A stretch of 58,276 nt of DNA from CAYPIE01 sp964410665 (lineage in GTDB: Bacteria > Planctomycetota > Planctomycetia > Gemmatales > Gemmataceae), in NCBI GenBank assembly GCA_964410665.1, contig CAYPIE010000032.1, positions 1-58,276 of the forward strand, in the 5' to 3' direction. Made by a program: the position numbers and the translations under genes. Positions 41,725-50,802 of the stretch are shown piece after piece. Each line of letters starts with the position of its first letter. The stretch's first letter is position 1. Below the pieces are notes generated by a model that ran no database searches, was not told the origin of the DNA, and saw only the letters and a program-made list of their open reading frames with translations.

Positions 41725-43212
41725 ATGGGTACCCTGAGCTTCCAGACTCCCGATCCCTTACCGGTTCCTCAGGCGGAACTTACCTCCCATGCTTGCATGG
41801 CGGGGGGAATCGATCGTTCCCCAATTCCAACCCACGTGGAGCTTCGTGGTCAACAACTGCTTCTGCGCAAAGATGTAGAAGAAAGTGGCTACTTGTTAGT
41901 GCCCTGGGCCGTCAACGGGATGGGCCGGTTGATGGAAGTCTCCGCCACGCTGATCGAGCGTGAGCTCCCCTATCATTTGCAGGTCGAACTCGCTCGAGGC
42001 AAGATTAACCAGGTGCGGACTCAGTCAGCAGAGTGGCGGATGCTTGGCTTGCAGACCACCCCCGCATTTGATCAATCCCTGCAAGAGGCGACCCACGCTC
42101 TGGGCGGGGCCATTATGGCCATTCCGGATCCGGAGGCGGACCAGCAATCCCGCATTGCTCTGGAACAGTCGCATGCCGCCGGTCGCACGCTGATGCGACT
42201 TTATACTGAACAATTGTTTCAAGCACGCCGCCAACGCCAGGGAGGGATTCATTCGTTTCTTAGCTGTCGAATGCAAGCCCTCCCCTCGTCGCTAGCCGAT
42301 CCCTTGGTGCAAAACGCCTTTAACCGGGTCGGGGTGCCCATGACCTGGCGTCAGGTGGAACCGCATGCCGGGGATTTTCAGTGGGCTACGATCGATGCTT
42401 TACTGGCCTGGGCAGAACAGGCCGGCCTGCCGGTGATCGGCGGGCCGTTGATTGATTTTTCTCCCGCCGGCTTACCCGATTGGTTGATCGGTTGGCCACT
42501 TGACCCATCGACTTTGACGAGCCAGATCTGCCAGTACATCGATACCACGCTGCAGCGTTATAAAAAGTCGATTCGCCGCTGGGTCTTGTGTACCGCCAGT
42601 AATAGCACCGATTTGCCGGGGCTCAGTGAAGACGACCGACTCAGGCTGACCGCGGCCATGCTTGAAGCGGCAGCGCAAGTCGATAGTAGCTTGGAACTGG
42701 TGATCGGGATTGCCCAACCTTGGGGAGAATATATGCTCCGTGAGGAACATACCTATTCTCCGTTTGTCTTTGCCGATACGCTCGTTCGCACCGGTCTACC
42801 CTTGGCGGCATTGGAACTGGAATGTTTCATGGGTAGCTGGCCGCGTGGCAGTTACTGTCGTGATTTAATCGACACATCTCGAATGTTCGATCTGTTTGCA
42901 TTGCTCGGTGTGCCGATCCAGGTGGCATTTAGCTATCCTTCGAACTCCATCCCCGATGCGATGGCCGACCTTTCTCAGGAACTCTCCGCAGGGCACTGGA
43001 ACAGGGGCTTCACCGAGGAGGTGCAGGCTGACTGGGCCGCTCGCTTTACCGCGTTGGCACTGTCCAAACCCTTTGTCGTTGGTGCGAGCTGGCATCAGTT
43101 CGACGATGCCCAGCCGCACCTGATCCCGCATGGGGGCTTGATCAACCCTGACGGTCATGTCAAACCTGCCTTGCAAGCGTTGCGACAAATGCGTCAAACC
43201 TTTCTAAGCTAA
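41725..43212 (+). CDS. Degenerate GH10 (xylanase-like) protein
   Basis: About 495 residues. The second half reads as a GH10-type TIM barrel: NAFNRVGVPMTWRQVEPHAGDFQW (the classic start), GGPLIDFSPAGLPDWL, IRRWVLCTASNS, LVIGIAQPWGEYM and LAALELECFMG. The Glu in LELE fits the GH10 nucleophile, but the acid/base site, normally W-x-x-x-N-E, is RWVLCTAS here, so the catalytic Glu is missing. This suggests either a changed mechanism or a non-hydrolytic carbohydrate-binding role. The N-terminal ~190 residues are unassigned. The ATG at 41725 is chosen over GTG at 41698. It follows lpxI by about 60 bases. No signal peptide is visible, so a cytoplasmic location is likely, odd for a xylanase. Confidence 0.7.
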   Translation: MGTLSFQTPDPLPVPQAELTSHACMAGGIDRSPIPTHVELRGQQLLLRKDVEESGYLLVPWAVNGMGRLMEVSATLIERELPYHLQVELARGKINQVRTQSAEWRMLGLQTTPAFDQSLQEATHALGGAIMAIPDPEADQQSRIALEQSHAAGRTLMRLYTEQLFQARRQRQGGIHSFLSCRMQALPSSLADPLVQNAFNRVGVPMTWRQVEPHAGDFQWATIDALLAWAEQAGLPVIGGPLIDFSPAGLPDWLIGWPLDPSTLTSQICQYIDTTLQRYKKSIRRWVLCTASNSTDLPGLSEDDRLRLTAAMLEAAAQVDSSLELVIGIAQPWGEYMLREEHTYSPFVFADTLVRTGLPLAALELECFMGSWPRGSYCRDLIDTSRMFDLFALLGVPIQVAFSYPSNSIPDAMADLSQELSAGHWNRGFTEEVQADWAARFTALALSKPFVVGASWHQFDDAQPHLIPHGGLINPDGHVKPALQALRQMRQTFLS

Positions 43213-43213
43213 G

Positions 43214-43894
43214 TCACTTCAAACGCAAGGTTCGCCGCAGGAAATCGATCCAGTTGGCTGGCGAAAACGCTGCTCGGAAAGTGAAACCGACCGCTGCTCC
43301 AGCCCAACGTGCGAGACTCATTTGCGCCATCATTCCCAGAATGGTCGCGACCACGATCCCAGCGTTGCATTGCAGTCGATAGTTCTCGGCAAATGTCACC
43401 ATGTCCTTGGCGAGAACCTCGCCCAAGATGACCAGCGCGCAATGCCAAAAGATTAAAGCGCCGAACGCACTACTGAAGGCAATAATCCAGAAGCGGTAAA
43501 GCAAAATGGTGGAAAGCCCACCGACCAAAAAGATGACTCCTAGCGCTTGAGCATTTGGTAAGACTTGCTGGACACCATAACAAACTGCCACACCTCCCAC
43601 CAAAAACATCAAAATCCGGGCCAGCTCTTGAGCTAACAAGCCCACCGCAATGGCCAGCAACATGGCGGCTGCGAGGACATTGTGCCCAGCGCTGACACTC
43701 CCATCGGCTCCTGGACCTGAGGCAGCGAGTAAACCGATGATGCCACCCAGCCCGGTTAGACTGAATGCAATCCAAAAGCGATGCCATTTCCAGCCAGTGA
43801 GGTACACGCTGAAGCCCAATACCGCCCCCGCGATCGGCCAGCCGAGGGCCAATTCTTTGAGATCTGTCAGAATGTCTGGCCCGATCAGTTGCAT
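43214..43894 (-). CDS. Polytopic membrane protein, possibly TMEM198/DUF4203-like
   Basis: The 226-residue protein has about seven transmembrane segments and few polar residues between them. The opening GWPIAGAVLGFSVYLTGWKW and the following LTGLGGIIGLLAASG recall DUF4203/TMEM198 proteins, but the match is weak. GGGGAGAG lies 7 bases before the ATG at 43894, which fixes this start rather than 43993. It converges with the GH10-like gene, 2 bases apart, and diverges from the lptD-like gene. No function can be assigned. Confidence 0.7.
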   Translation of the reverse strand: MQLIGPDILTDLKELALGWPIAGAVLGFSVYLTGWKWHRFWIAFSLTGLGGIIGLLAASGPGADGSVSAGHNVLAAAMLLAIAVGLLAQELARILMFLVGGVAVCYGVQQVLPNAQALGVIFLVGGLSTILLYRFWIIAFSSAFGALIFWHCALVILGEVLAKDMVTFAENYRLQCNAGIVVATILGMMAQMSLARWAGAAVGFTFRAAFSPANWIDFLRRTLRLK

Positions 43895-44125
43895 GGCAGC
43901 ACTCTCCCCGACCGATCTCGACTTGCCGATGGGTATTTCAGCAAACAGCCCATACATCGGCTTGCCTTCGCATGCAAGCGCAACTGCATCCACAGGGGAT
44001 TCCCCTTGACACCCGGACGGACCACTCTATAGTTCGCCACTCATCCGCCAGTAGGAACGCGCCACGACATCGCGCCGTCGCCGGGGGGTGGGTATTGGCT
44101 GACGGTCGTCTACAGGGGAAACGCC

Positions 44126-46795
44126 GTGGCAAAACGAGCCGGTCGGCAGGGGATGTCGGGATTGCTCCTGGTCGCGCTCATGGTTTGTGGGGGCGGCCTG
44201 CGGGCTCAGTCCATCCCGTTTGCTCCGGATCGGCAACCGCCCCCTGTGGCCCCGCAAGACGTCCGACCCGGTGATGTCGTCATCCCCTCGACTGCCATCC
44301 CGCCCTTACCCGACGCGGCGTCACGCATCATCCGGGTCGTACCCCGTTACGCGACCCCATATCAACTAGTGTTCCGAAACTTAAACGATCGGGAGCAAGC
44401 GGCGTTCTTCACTGGTGGGTTGATCGTCACTGCGGTCTTCCCAGACGGCACGCTGCTGGACATCGAAGCCGACCGGGTGATCCTGTGGACCCGCAACGAC
44501 AACACCCAAGAGGTCGTCAACCAGCTCAGCCTGGGCCAGCCGCAGAGCAACGATCGCGAATTAGAGTTCTATTTGACAGGCAATGTCGAGATTCGCACCA
44601 AGGTCCAACGGCCGGGCCAGCCAACCCGTGACGATGAGCTTCAAGAACAAGTATTGCGGGCCGATTCGGTCTATTACGATGCAAAACGCAACCGCGCGCT
44701 GGCCGTCCAGGGCGATTTGGAATTAACCTATGCCAACTTGAACGACACCGTTCATCTTCGCGCCGATGAGATCCAGCAACTCGCCCCGCGCGAGTATCGC
44801 GCCCTGGAGGCGGAGATTTTCTCCAGCCGCTTGCCTGCGAACCCGGGACTCAAACTGAGCGTCTCTGAGGCGCATGTCCGCGAGGTCGACGTGCCTGTAC
44901 TCAACCCGCTGGGTCGGATCTATCGACGCATCAATGATTTACCGCTAACTGAACGGCAGCAACGCTTTACCGCGACCAATACCTTCCTGGAAGTACTCGA
45001 CACCCCAGTGCTCTACTTTCCGTATGCCAGTGGTGAGTTGCAAGATCCACTCGGGCCTTTAGAAGGCATTGGCTTCCGTCAGGATCAGAACTTTGGCACC
45101 CAGATCCTGACCAGCTGGGACACCTTTGACTTGCTCGGCCTGCCCAAACAGAGCGGACGCCGCTGGCTGTTGTATGCCGACTATCTCAGCGATCGGGGGC
45201 CTGGGGGGGGGACCTCGTTCGACTATGCGGGGACCAGCATGTTTGGCATTCCGACCCGCTATACCGGACGACTCGAAGGCTATGGCATTTATGACGAGGG
45301 GGTCGATCAACTCGGGGGTATCCGCTCCAATTTGTTTGAGCCGCCCTCCGGTCGTGGCCGCGTGCTGTACCGGCATATTCAGGAGCTGCCCGCCGGCTTT
45401 ACCTTCCAGGGACAATACTCGTACTTGTCCGATCCCAACTTTTTGGAGTCGTACTACAAGTTCGAATTTGATCGGGATCCCAACCAGGAAACCTTTGGCT
45501 ATCTGAAGTGGCAACAGGATAACTTTGCCGCCACCTTGTTGACCAAACCCAACATTCGTGGGTTCGTCAATGAGACGCAGTGGCTGCCCTTGGGTGAGTT
45601 TCACGCCTTGGGTCTGTCGTTTCTCGACCGGATCAGCTACAACGCTTGGGGCGGCGCCGGCTATGCCAACCTGGTGACCGCCGACACAGCGCCGCCGTTG
45701 TTACCCACCACCGTGCCGATCGAGACCGGCCGCTTTAACGTCCGCCAGGAAGCCAGCGTGCCCTTGCAACTCGGACCGGTCAAGCTGGTTCCCTATGGCA
45801 CCATCGACTTGGCCTACTACAGCCAAGACCTCAATGGGGACGATCAAGGGCGCTTTTATGGCGGCGGTGGTGTCCGGGCTAGTTTGCCGCTATCCCGGCT
45901 CTATCCCTCGGTCAATAGTGAGCTGCTCAACCTCCAAGGGCTGTTCCACAAAATCGTCATCGGCGGCAACTATTACGCCAGCCACTCCGACGTACCGTTC
46001 AGCCAGTTACCCCAGCTTGACCGGCTCAACGATGATGCGACCGACCAGTCCATCCGCGATATCACCCCCCGCCAGGCCGATCTGCTGGGTGCGATTGGCA
46101 ACCGCGCGGCAGGAGTTGCCTTACAGACCTCACCGATCTTTAATCCACAGCTTTATGCGATTCGCCGACTGGTCGACACTCGGGTGGATACCATTGATAG
46201 CATTCAGGTGTTCCAGTTCGATCTCCGCCAGCGCTGGCAAACCAAACGCGGCTTCCCCGGACAGGAACATATCATCGATTGGTTGACATTGGATTTTTCG
46301 ACGTCGTTCTTTCCCAACCCCAATGAGGATAACTTCGGCGAATCGGTTGCGTTCACGGAGTATAACAGCCTCTGGAATATCGGCGATCGTACCGGTTTTC
46401 AGAGCGCAGGATGGTTTGATCCCTTTGACTTTGGCACGCGTTACTTCTCGATCGGGACGTTTTATGAGCGAACAGCCTCCTCGCGGCTCTATCTTGGCTA
46501 TCGTCACATTGACCCCCTTGAGAGCCGGGCGGTGACCGCCTCGGTGGGCTACATCTTCAGTCCCAAATATGCCGTCAGCGGCAATACCACCTATGATTTT
46601 GGTATCCGGCAATCATTGTCGAACAGCCTCATCTTCACACGGATCGGTACCGATGTCACGCTGAGCTTCGGGGTAACCTATGATGCGTTGATCGACAACT
46701 TTGGGGTGACCTTTGAGGTGATTCCCAATCTGGTGGCCGCGGCCCGGGGCAGAGCGTTGGCACCGGTACGTTCCACCGTCTTTGGTAGTCGGTGA
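44126..46795 (+). CDS. lptD: LptD-like outer-membrane LPS-assembly protein
   Basis: The 889-residue protein has a signal peptide (GLLLVALMVCGGGLRAQ) and then an OstA/LptA-like domain (about 85-300): LIVTAVFPDGTLLDIEADRVILW, FYLTGNVEIRTK, ALAVQGDLELTY. The remaining ~580 residues are rich in alternating aromatic strands (NFLESYYKFEFDRDPNQETF, RFYGGGGVRASLPLSR) as expected for a large outer-membrane beta-barrel. LptD inserts LPS into the outer leaflet. I see no cysteine in the mature region, so the disulfides of E. coli LptD are absent. A GTG start at 44126 follows AGGGGA. Its neighbourhood (lpxD, lpxI, dgkA) supports an LPS role; LptE was not seen. Confidence 0.8.
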   Translation: MAKRAGRQGMSGLLLVALMVCGGGLRAQSIPFAPDRQPPPVAPQDVRPGDVVIPSTAIPPLPDAASRIIRVVPRYATPYQLVFRNLNDREQAAFFTGGLIVTAVFPDGTLLDIEADRVILWTRNDNTQEVVNQLSLGQPQSNDRELEFYLTGNVEIRTKVQRPGQPTRDDELQEQVLRADSVYYDAKRNRALAVQGDLELTYANLNDTVHLRADEIQQLAPREYRALEAEIFSSRLPANPGLKLSVSEAHVREVDVPVLNPLGRIYRRINDLPLTERQQRFTATNTFLEVLDTPVLYFPYASGELQDPLGPLEGIGFRQDQNFGTQILTSWDTFDLLGLPKQSGRRWLLYADYLSDRGPGGGTSFDYAGTSMFGIPTRYTGRLEGYGIYDEGVDQLGGIRSNLFEPPSGRGRVLYRHIQELPAGFTFQGQYSYLSDPNFLESYYKFEFDRDPNQETFGYLKWQQDNFAATLLTKPNIRGFVNETQWLPLGEFHALGLSFLDRISYNAWGGAGYANLVTADTAPPLLPTTVPIETGRFNVRQEASVPLQLGPVKLVPYGTIDLAYYSQDLNGDDQGRFYGGGGVRASLPLSRLYPSVNSELLNLQGLFHKIVIGGNYYASHSDVPFSQLPQLDRLNDDATDQSIRDITPRQADLLGAIGNRAAGVALQTSPIFNPQLYAIRRLVDTRVDTIDSIQVFQFDLRQRWQTKRGFPGQEHIIDWLTLDFSTSFFPNPNEDNFGESVAFTEYNSLWNIGDRTGFQSAGWFDPFDFGTRYFSIGTFYERTASSRLYLGYRHIDPLESRAVTASVGYIFSPKYAVSGNTTYDFGIRQSLSNSLIFTRIGTDVTLSFGVTYDALIDNFGVTFEVIPNLVAAARGRALAPVRSTVFGSR

Positions 46796-46827
46796 GTTCC
46801 ATCCACTCGGTTGTGAGGGGAAACACG

Positions 46828-47274
46828 GTGCCAGAGCTTGATCAGCACCTCCATCTGAGATTCGCCGGCATGGATCAAGAATACGAACAGCGTCGGCGTG
46901 AGCGCCGCTGGCGGCAGAAATTCAAGGAAGCCTTTCGTGGGATCAAGCTTGGGGTCCGCGGCCACTCCAGTTTTTCGGTGCACTTTTTCTTTGCTGCCAT
47001 GGTTCTGGCGGCTGCCTTGGCCTTTCGCTGTGACTGGTTGGAATGGGTCGTTCTGTTGGGCTGTATTGGCCTGGTGCTGACCGCGGAGTTATTCAATAGT
47101 GCCATCGAAACGCTGTTTCATGGCCTGGACACGGCGTCGAAACAGCGGATTCAAGGTTGCCTCGACATTGCTGCGGGCGCGGTGTTGATGGCCAGCCTGA
47201 CTGCCGGAGTGATCGGGCTGATCATCTTCGGCCGGCGGGTTTATCTGTTGGTGTTGTTGTTGCAAAACGGCTAA
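46828..47274 (+). CDS. dgkA: Diacylglycerol kinase (DgkA family)
   Basis: The 148-residue protein has a basic N-terminus (RRERRWRQKFKEAFRGIK) and three transmembrane segments, with the DgkA signature ELFNSAIETLFHGLD between helices 2 and 3. DgkA phosphorylates diacylglycerol or undecaprenol and recycles lipids after envelope glycerophosphate transfer. A GTG at 46828 has GAGGGG 7-8 bases upstream; GTG 46792, which overlaps the lptD stop, and ATG 46870 are alternatives. Immediate proximity to lptD and lipid A genes fits a membrane-lipid homeostasis role. Confidence 0.9.
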   Translation: MPELDQHLHLRFAGMDQEYEQRRRERRWRQKFKEAFRGIKLGVRGHSSFSVHFFFAAMVLAAALAFRCDWLEWVVLLGCIGLVLTAELFNSAIETLFHGLDTASKQRIQGCLDIAAGAVLMASLTAGVIGLIIFGRRVYLLVLLLQNG

Positions 47275-47462
47275 CCCACCCACCCCTTCCCCGAAACGAT
47301 CGGTTTCGACAGAGAATTCTTGCCGCTTGCCCGAGCTGCGATTACACTGTCCAGCATGCTTCGCCACCTTCCCTGGATTCTCTAGCGTTAGAGCTCTTCT
47401 CGATCTGCTTTCGCCGCGAATGTGCGCTTCGCCCTGGCCCCGCTCACCGAAAAGACACTTGT

Positions 47463-48431
47463 ATGCTGCCTGCCGCCATGCCCTGCCGACCCCGTCAAGC
47501 CTTTACTCTGATCGAACTGCTGGTCGTCATCGCCATCATCGCCATTCTGATCGGGCTCCTGCTGCCTGCGCTGCAGCGAACCCGGGCAATGGCCGCGCGA
47601 TTAGCCTGTGGTCATCAGCTCAAGCAGATCGGCTTGGCCTTGCACCACTTTCATGACAGTCATGAGGTGTTTCCCGCCTCCGGCTGGACCACCGATGGCC
47701 CGGGCAACCCCGCTGGACGCTACGTCGGCTGGCGAGCGCTAACGCTTCCCTTTCTCGAACAAGAAAACCTCCAACGGCTCTATGACTTTCACCGCCACTG
47801 GTGGGAGGGAACCAACGCGGTGGTCGCCGCGGTCCCGGTGAACACCTTTCAGTGTCCCAGCGTTGCTGAGCGTGCGGAGGTTCTCAGCGCCATCGCCAAG
47901 CCGCCGCGGCCGAACCTGGCCTTTGTCAACCCGATCGCTCCCACGGATTATGAAGCGATCCTGGGTGTCCAACCGCGCTCGATCAACCCGCATCTGCCCA
48001 GCCCGCGCTACTCCCGCAGCAATCGTTTCTCAGTGATGTCGCGGAATTCACGAACCCGAATGCAGATGATTCTCGATGGCACTACCACCACCATCATGGT
48101 CGTCGAGTGCAGCGCTCGACCGTTGGTGTTTCGCCAACGTCGACCACAACCGGGGTTGGACAATGATCAGGGGATTGGCTGGGCCGATAGCGAAGGCCCG
48201 TTTAGTCTGGATGGTGCTTCAGCGGATGCCCAGCAGGAAGGATGTGGCCTGGCATGTCCCTTCGCGATGAACCAGAAAAATGACAATGAACCGTACAGCT
48301 TTCATCTCAGTGGGGGCAATTGTCTGTTTGCTGATGGGCATGTCCAATTTGTCCACGACAGCATTCCCCTCGCCACCTTTGCATCGCTTTGCACCATGAA
48401 TGCGGGCGAAGTCGTCGAGGGACTTCCTTGA
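47463..48431 (+). CDS. DUF1559 prepilin-like secreted protein
   Basis: A type IV prepilin N-terminus (RQAFTLIELLVVIAIIAIL) is followed by the DUF1559 block HQLKQIGLALHHFHD and a C-terminal HLSGGNCLFADGHVQF, the usual planctomycete architecture. About 322 residues. The cleavage site lacks the usual Gly before Phe (Ala instead), which is seen in some pseudopilins. The ATG at 47463 (or 47478) is chosen because it leaves a short basic leader. It runs in the same direction as dgkA, about 190 bases downstream, and converges with a hypothetical secreted gene (2 bases between stops). Confidence 0.92.
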   Translation: MLPAAMPCRPRQAFTLIELLVVIAIIAILIGLLLPALQRTRAMAARLACGHQLKQIGLALHHFHDSHEVFPASGWTTDGPGNPAGRYVGWRALTLPFLEQENLQRLYDFHRHWWEGTNAVVAAVPVNTFQCPSVAERAEVLSAIAKPPRPNLAFVNPIAPTDYEAILGVQPRSINPHLPSPRYSRSNRFSVMSRNSRTRMQMILDGTTTTIMVVECSARPLVFRQRRPQPGLDNDQGIGWADSEGPFSLDGASADAQQEGCGLACPFAMNQKNDNEPYSFHLSGGNCLFADGHVQFVHDSIPLATFASLCTMNAGEVVEGLP

Positions 48432-48433
48432 AC

Positions 48434-49513
48434 TCACCGGACTGAGATCTGAAAGGGGCGCTTCACGGTTTTGACGTCGATGGTTCGGGTCGCCCGTCGG
48501 ACCACGTCGACCTCAAATGGTCGATCGATACGGTTGCCTGAGACATCCTCGAGTCGGGTGTCAATCTGGAGTTGATAGGCCCCCGGCAGCCAGGCTGCCT
48601 TGGGGGTGAACTGCCATTCATGCTCCTGCGCGGCGAGCCGGATTGCTCCGTCGATCGTGCGGCCGGCGTCATCTTCGACCTGGATCATCGCCTGGGTCAA
48701 GGCATGGTCCAGCGCCCGCGGGAAGCGGACGATCAGGGGCTTCCGGGTGCCCGCGGGGGGCGGAGTGATCTGCCACCGCTTTGGACTGTGTGCTGTGCGT
48801 ACCGGTTCGCTGGCGCGATAGGCCTTGCGAAGCGACTTGGCTAGCGGCCGGCCTTCAGCGTCTTTCCAGTCCTGGTCGACCACCAGGCTGTACGTGCGGC
48901 CTGGTTCAAACACCGGCCCGAGATCCTCGCGCGGCTTCACCTCACGCTTGATGCGTCCGGGATCGATCAGCAGCGTGAGTCGCTGGTAGTCCCGGTCCCA
49001 CAGCTCCTCATCCAGTTCCAAAAACGGCAGGTCGATTTCCGTACCATCGTCACGTAATAGGTGAATATGTCGATAGACATTGCCAGCCTGCATCGGGGCG
49101 GAAAAGTGCAGATAGAAGCGTAATACATTGGCCGGGATGGTTTTGCCGCTAGGATAAATCGTCGTGAGGTGGGCTGGTGGGCCTGGCTTTGGCTTGGGTA
49201 GTTGGATGCTTCGAGTTTGTGACTTGCCCTGGCTCTGATAGACCACCCGATACTTCAGCCCGGCGTCCAGAGGGAAGCGGGGGGTGAACTGCAAGGTCGT
49301 CCCATTCAGCGCATAGTCACCGATCAGGGGTAATGGCTTTGGCTGGTTGCTGGCCACATAGACCGCCAGAACCTGTTGCCAGCCTTGTTCGGGGGCAGGA
49401 CCGCTGACCGGGTTCAGAGTGATTTGTTCGGCACACACCGTGAGCTTGGCTGGATCGCTGGAGACGCCCAGGGAAAGCACGACCATCAGCATCGGAGTGA
49501 TCATGCCGGACAT
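48434..49513 (-). CDS. Secreted protein with Ig-like (SbsA-type) domain
   Basis: About 359 residues. A signal peptide (MLMVVLSLGVSSDP) precedes beta-sandwich-like regions: LRFYLHFSAPMQAGNVYRHIHL, VFEPGRTYSLVVDQDWKDAEG and LRLEDVSGNRIDRPFEVDV-like closing strands. The alternation of FSAPM and GRTYSLVV motifs resembles the SbsA/big_5-type Ig-like domains found in bacterial surface proteins. GGTGGGAG lies 7 bases before the ATG at 49513. It follows the gene at 49605-50669 by about 90 bases on the same strand and is probably co-transcribed. Enzymatic residues are not visible; adhesion or surface structure is a guess. Confidence 0.7.
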   Translation of the reverse strand: MSGMITPMLMVVLSLGVSSDPAKLTVCAEQITLNPVSGPAPEQGWQQVLAVYVASNQPKPLPLIGDYALNGTTLQFTPRFPLDAGLKYRVVYQSQGKSQTRSIQLPKPKPGPPAHLTTIYPSGKTIPANVLRFYLHFSAPMQAGNVYRHIHLLRDDGTEIDLPFLELDEELWDRDYQRLTLLIDPGRIKREVKPREDLGPVFEPGRTYSLVVDQDWKDAEGRPLAKSLRKAYRASEPVRTAHSPKRWQITPPPAGTRKPLIVRFPRALDHALTQAMIQVEDDAGRTIDGAIRLAAQEHEWQFTPKAAWLPGAYQLQIDTRLEDVSGNRIDRPFEVDVVRRATRTIDVKTVKRPFQISVR

Positions 49514-49604
49514 AGCGATACTCCCACCGGAGGTTAGCGTGTCGGTCAAACACCCGGCGAGTGGGGCTGCAGAGCTCCCAGCTCGCACGGGGTGAGGCAT
49601 ACAA

Positions 49605-50669
49605 TTAGGGCAGGGCCACGGTTTCCAGGCTCAGCTCACCGTTCTCGGCCTTGACCAGTATGAGGGCCCGGCCGTCGTCGAGCTTGTCCAGCTGTTGCAC
49701 GCCTTGGAGGTCGGCCACGGTTTCGTACTTCAGGCCGGCCGTGCCGCGGATCCGCTGCTCGATGCCCTTGATCGAGTCGATCTCTTCGGTGGTCACCTTC
49801 ATTACGCCTCGGGCGCTGTTGGCGATGAGGACGTACGCTTTGCCGTCCTGCTGATAGACCACCATGTCGAGGGGACGGTTACGGTTGCCCAACTCGGCAA
49901 TGGTGACGCCGCGAAGCTTCTTGCCCGGCTGGAGTTTCTTGAGCGGGAACTTCACCAGCGGGGTGCAGGTGTAGGCCGCCAGGACGTGGGGTTCCTTCTC
50001 GATGGTGTAGGGGGTGAAGGTGCGGATCGGAGAGTTCGTTTCAAACTTGCCGTGCGCACCGTGGAAGATCTCGACGCCGGTCGGCTCGACGTCCTGCTTG
50101 AATGGGAACGGGATCACCTTCAGCATAGCGGCCCATTCCTGGTTCGACAGGCCCGAGACCAGGACTTTGCCATCAATGTAGCCGAGTCCGGTGATCATCT
50201 GCTGCTTACGTTGGTCGGTCAGGTTTTCGAGCTGGATCGCGGCGAACGGGATGTTGTCCAGCTTGAGTTCCTCAATTTGGTTGTTGCGGTCGACCTTCAG
50301 GATCGCTGCGCCACGGTTGCCGCGCATCACCCCGAGATAGGCATTCCCCGAGGCAGGGTTGACCTTGAGGTCGGCGATGCGAACTTTTTCGGGGGTGGTG
50401 CCCAGCAGGCTGGCCAGCTTGTTTCCCAAGTCATCTAGCTTGATCGGGGCGTTGCCCGAACGCTCCCGGTCCTGTGTGTCCAGGGCAAAGACACTGGCCG
50501 AGGCTGGATCGGCGACAAACAGAATGCCTTCGGGGCCAAACGCCATCGCGCTGATCGACTGGATGGTTGGCGTTCCCTTCTTGAGGCTGTCGGTCAGCCC
50601 CGCAGCGCTCACATTCACCATGCTGGCAAGAAACACCAGACAGCCCAGCATCAAACGGACTCGAGTCAT
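49605..50669 (-). CDS. Secreted beta-propeller-like protein of unknown function
   Basis: This is 354 residues with a clear signal peptide (LMLGCLVFLASMVNVSAAG). The body has propeller-like strand pairs: AMAFGPEGILFVADPASASVFALD, VNPASGNAYLGVMRG and LDMVVYQQDGKAYVLIANSARGVMKV. No catalytic or metal motif is recognised. The ATG at 50669 has AAGGGAG 10 bases upstream. It is followed by the Ig-like protein gene on the same strand, and the FtsK-like gene lies upstream in the same direction after a 133-base gap. Function unknown. Confidence 0.7.
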   Translation of the reverse strand: MTRVRLMLGCLVFLASMVNVSAAGLTDSLKKGTPTIQSISAMAFGPEGILFVADPASASVFALDTQDRERSGNAPIKLDDLGNKLASLLGTTPEKVRIADLKVNPASGNAYLGVMRGNRGAAILKVDRNNQIEELKLDNIPFAAIQLENLTDQRKQQMITGLGYIDGKVLVSGLSNQEWAAMLKVIPFPFKQDVEPTGVEIFHGAHGKFETNSPIRTFTPYTIEKEPHVLAAYTCTPLVKFPLKKLQPGKKLRGVTIAELGNRNRPLDMVVYQQDGKAYVLIANSARGVMKVTTEEIDSIKGIEQRIRGTAGLKYETVADLQGVQQLDKLDDGRALILVKAENGELSLETVALP

Positions 50670-50802
50670 GGTCGGTCACTCCCTTCAAGGGCTAGACATG
50701 CGATACCCATGTGGGCTATCTGGTATGATGGACTTTGCATGCTCACCGGCAAGAGGGGCCGGCGAATTTTCTCTTCGCGGCGTGCTGAGTCAATGCGACG
50801 GA

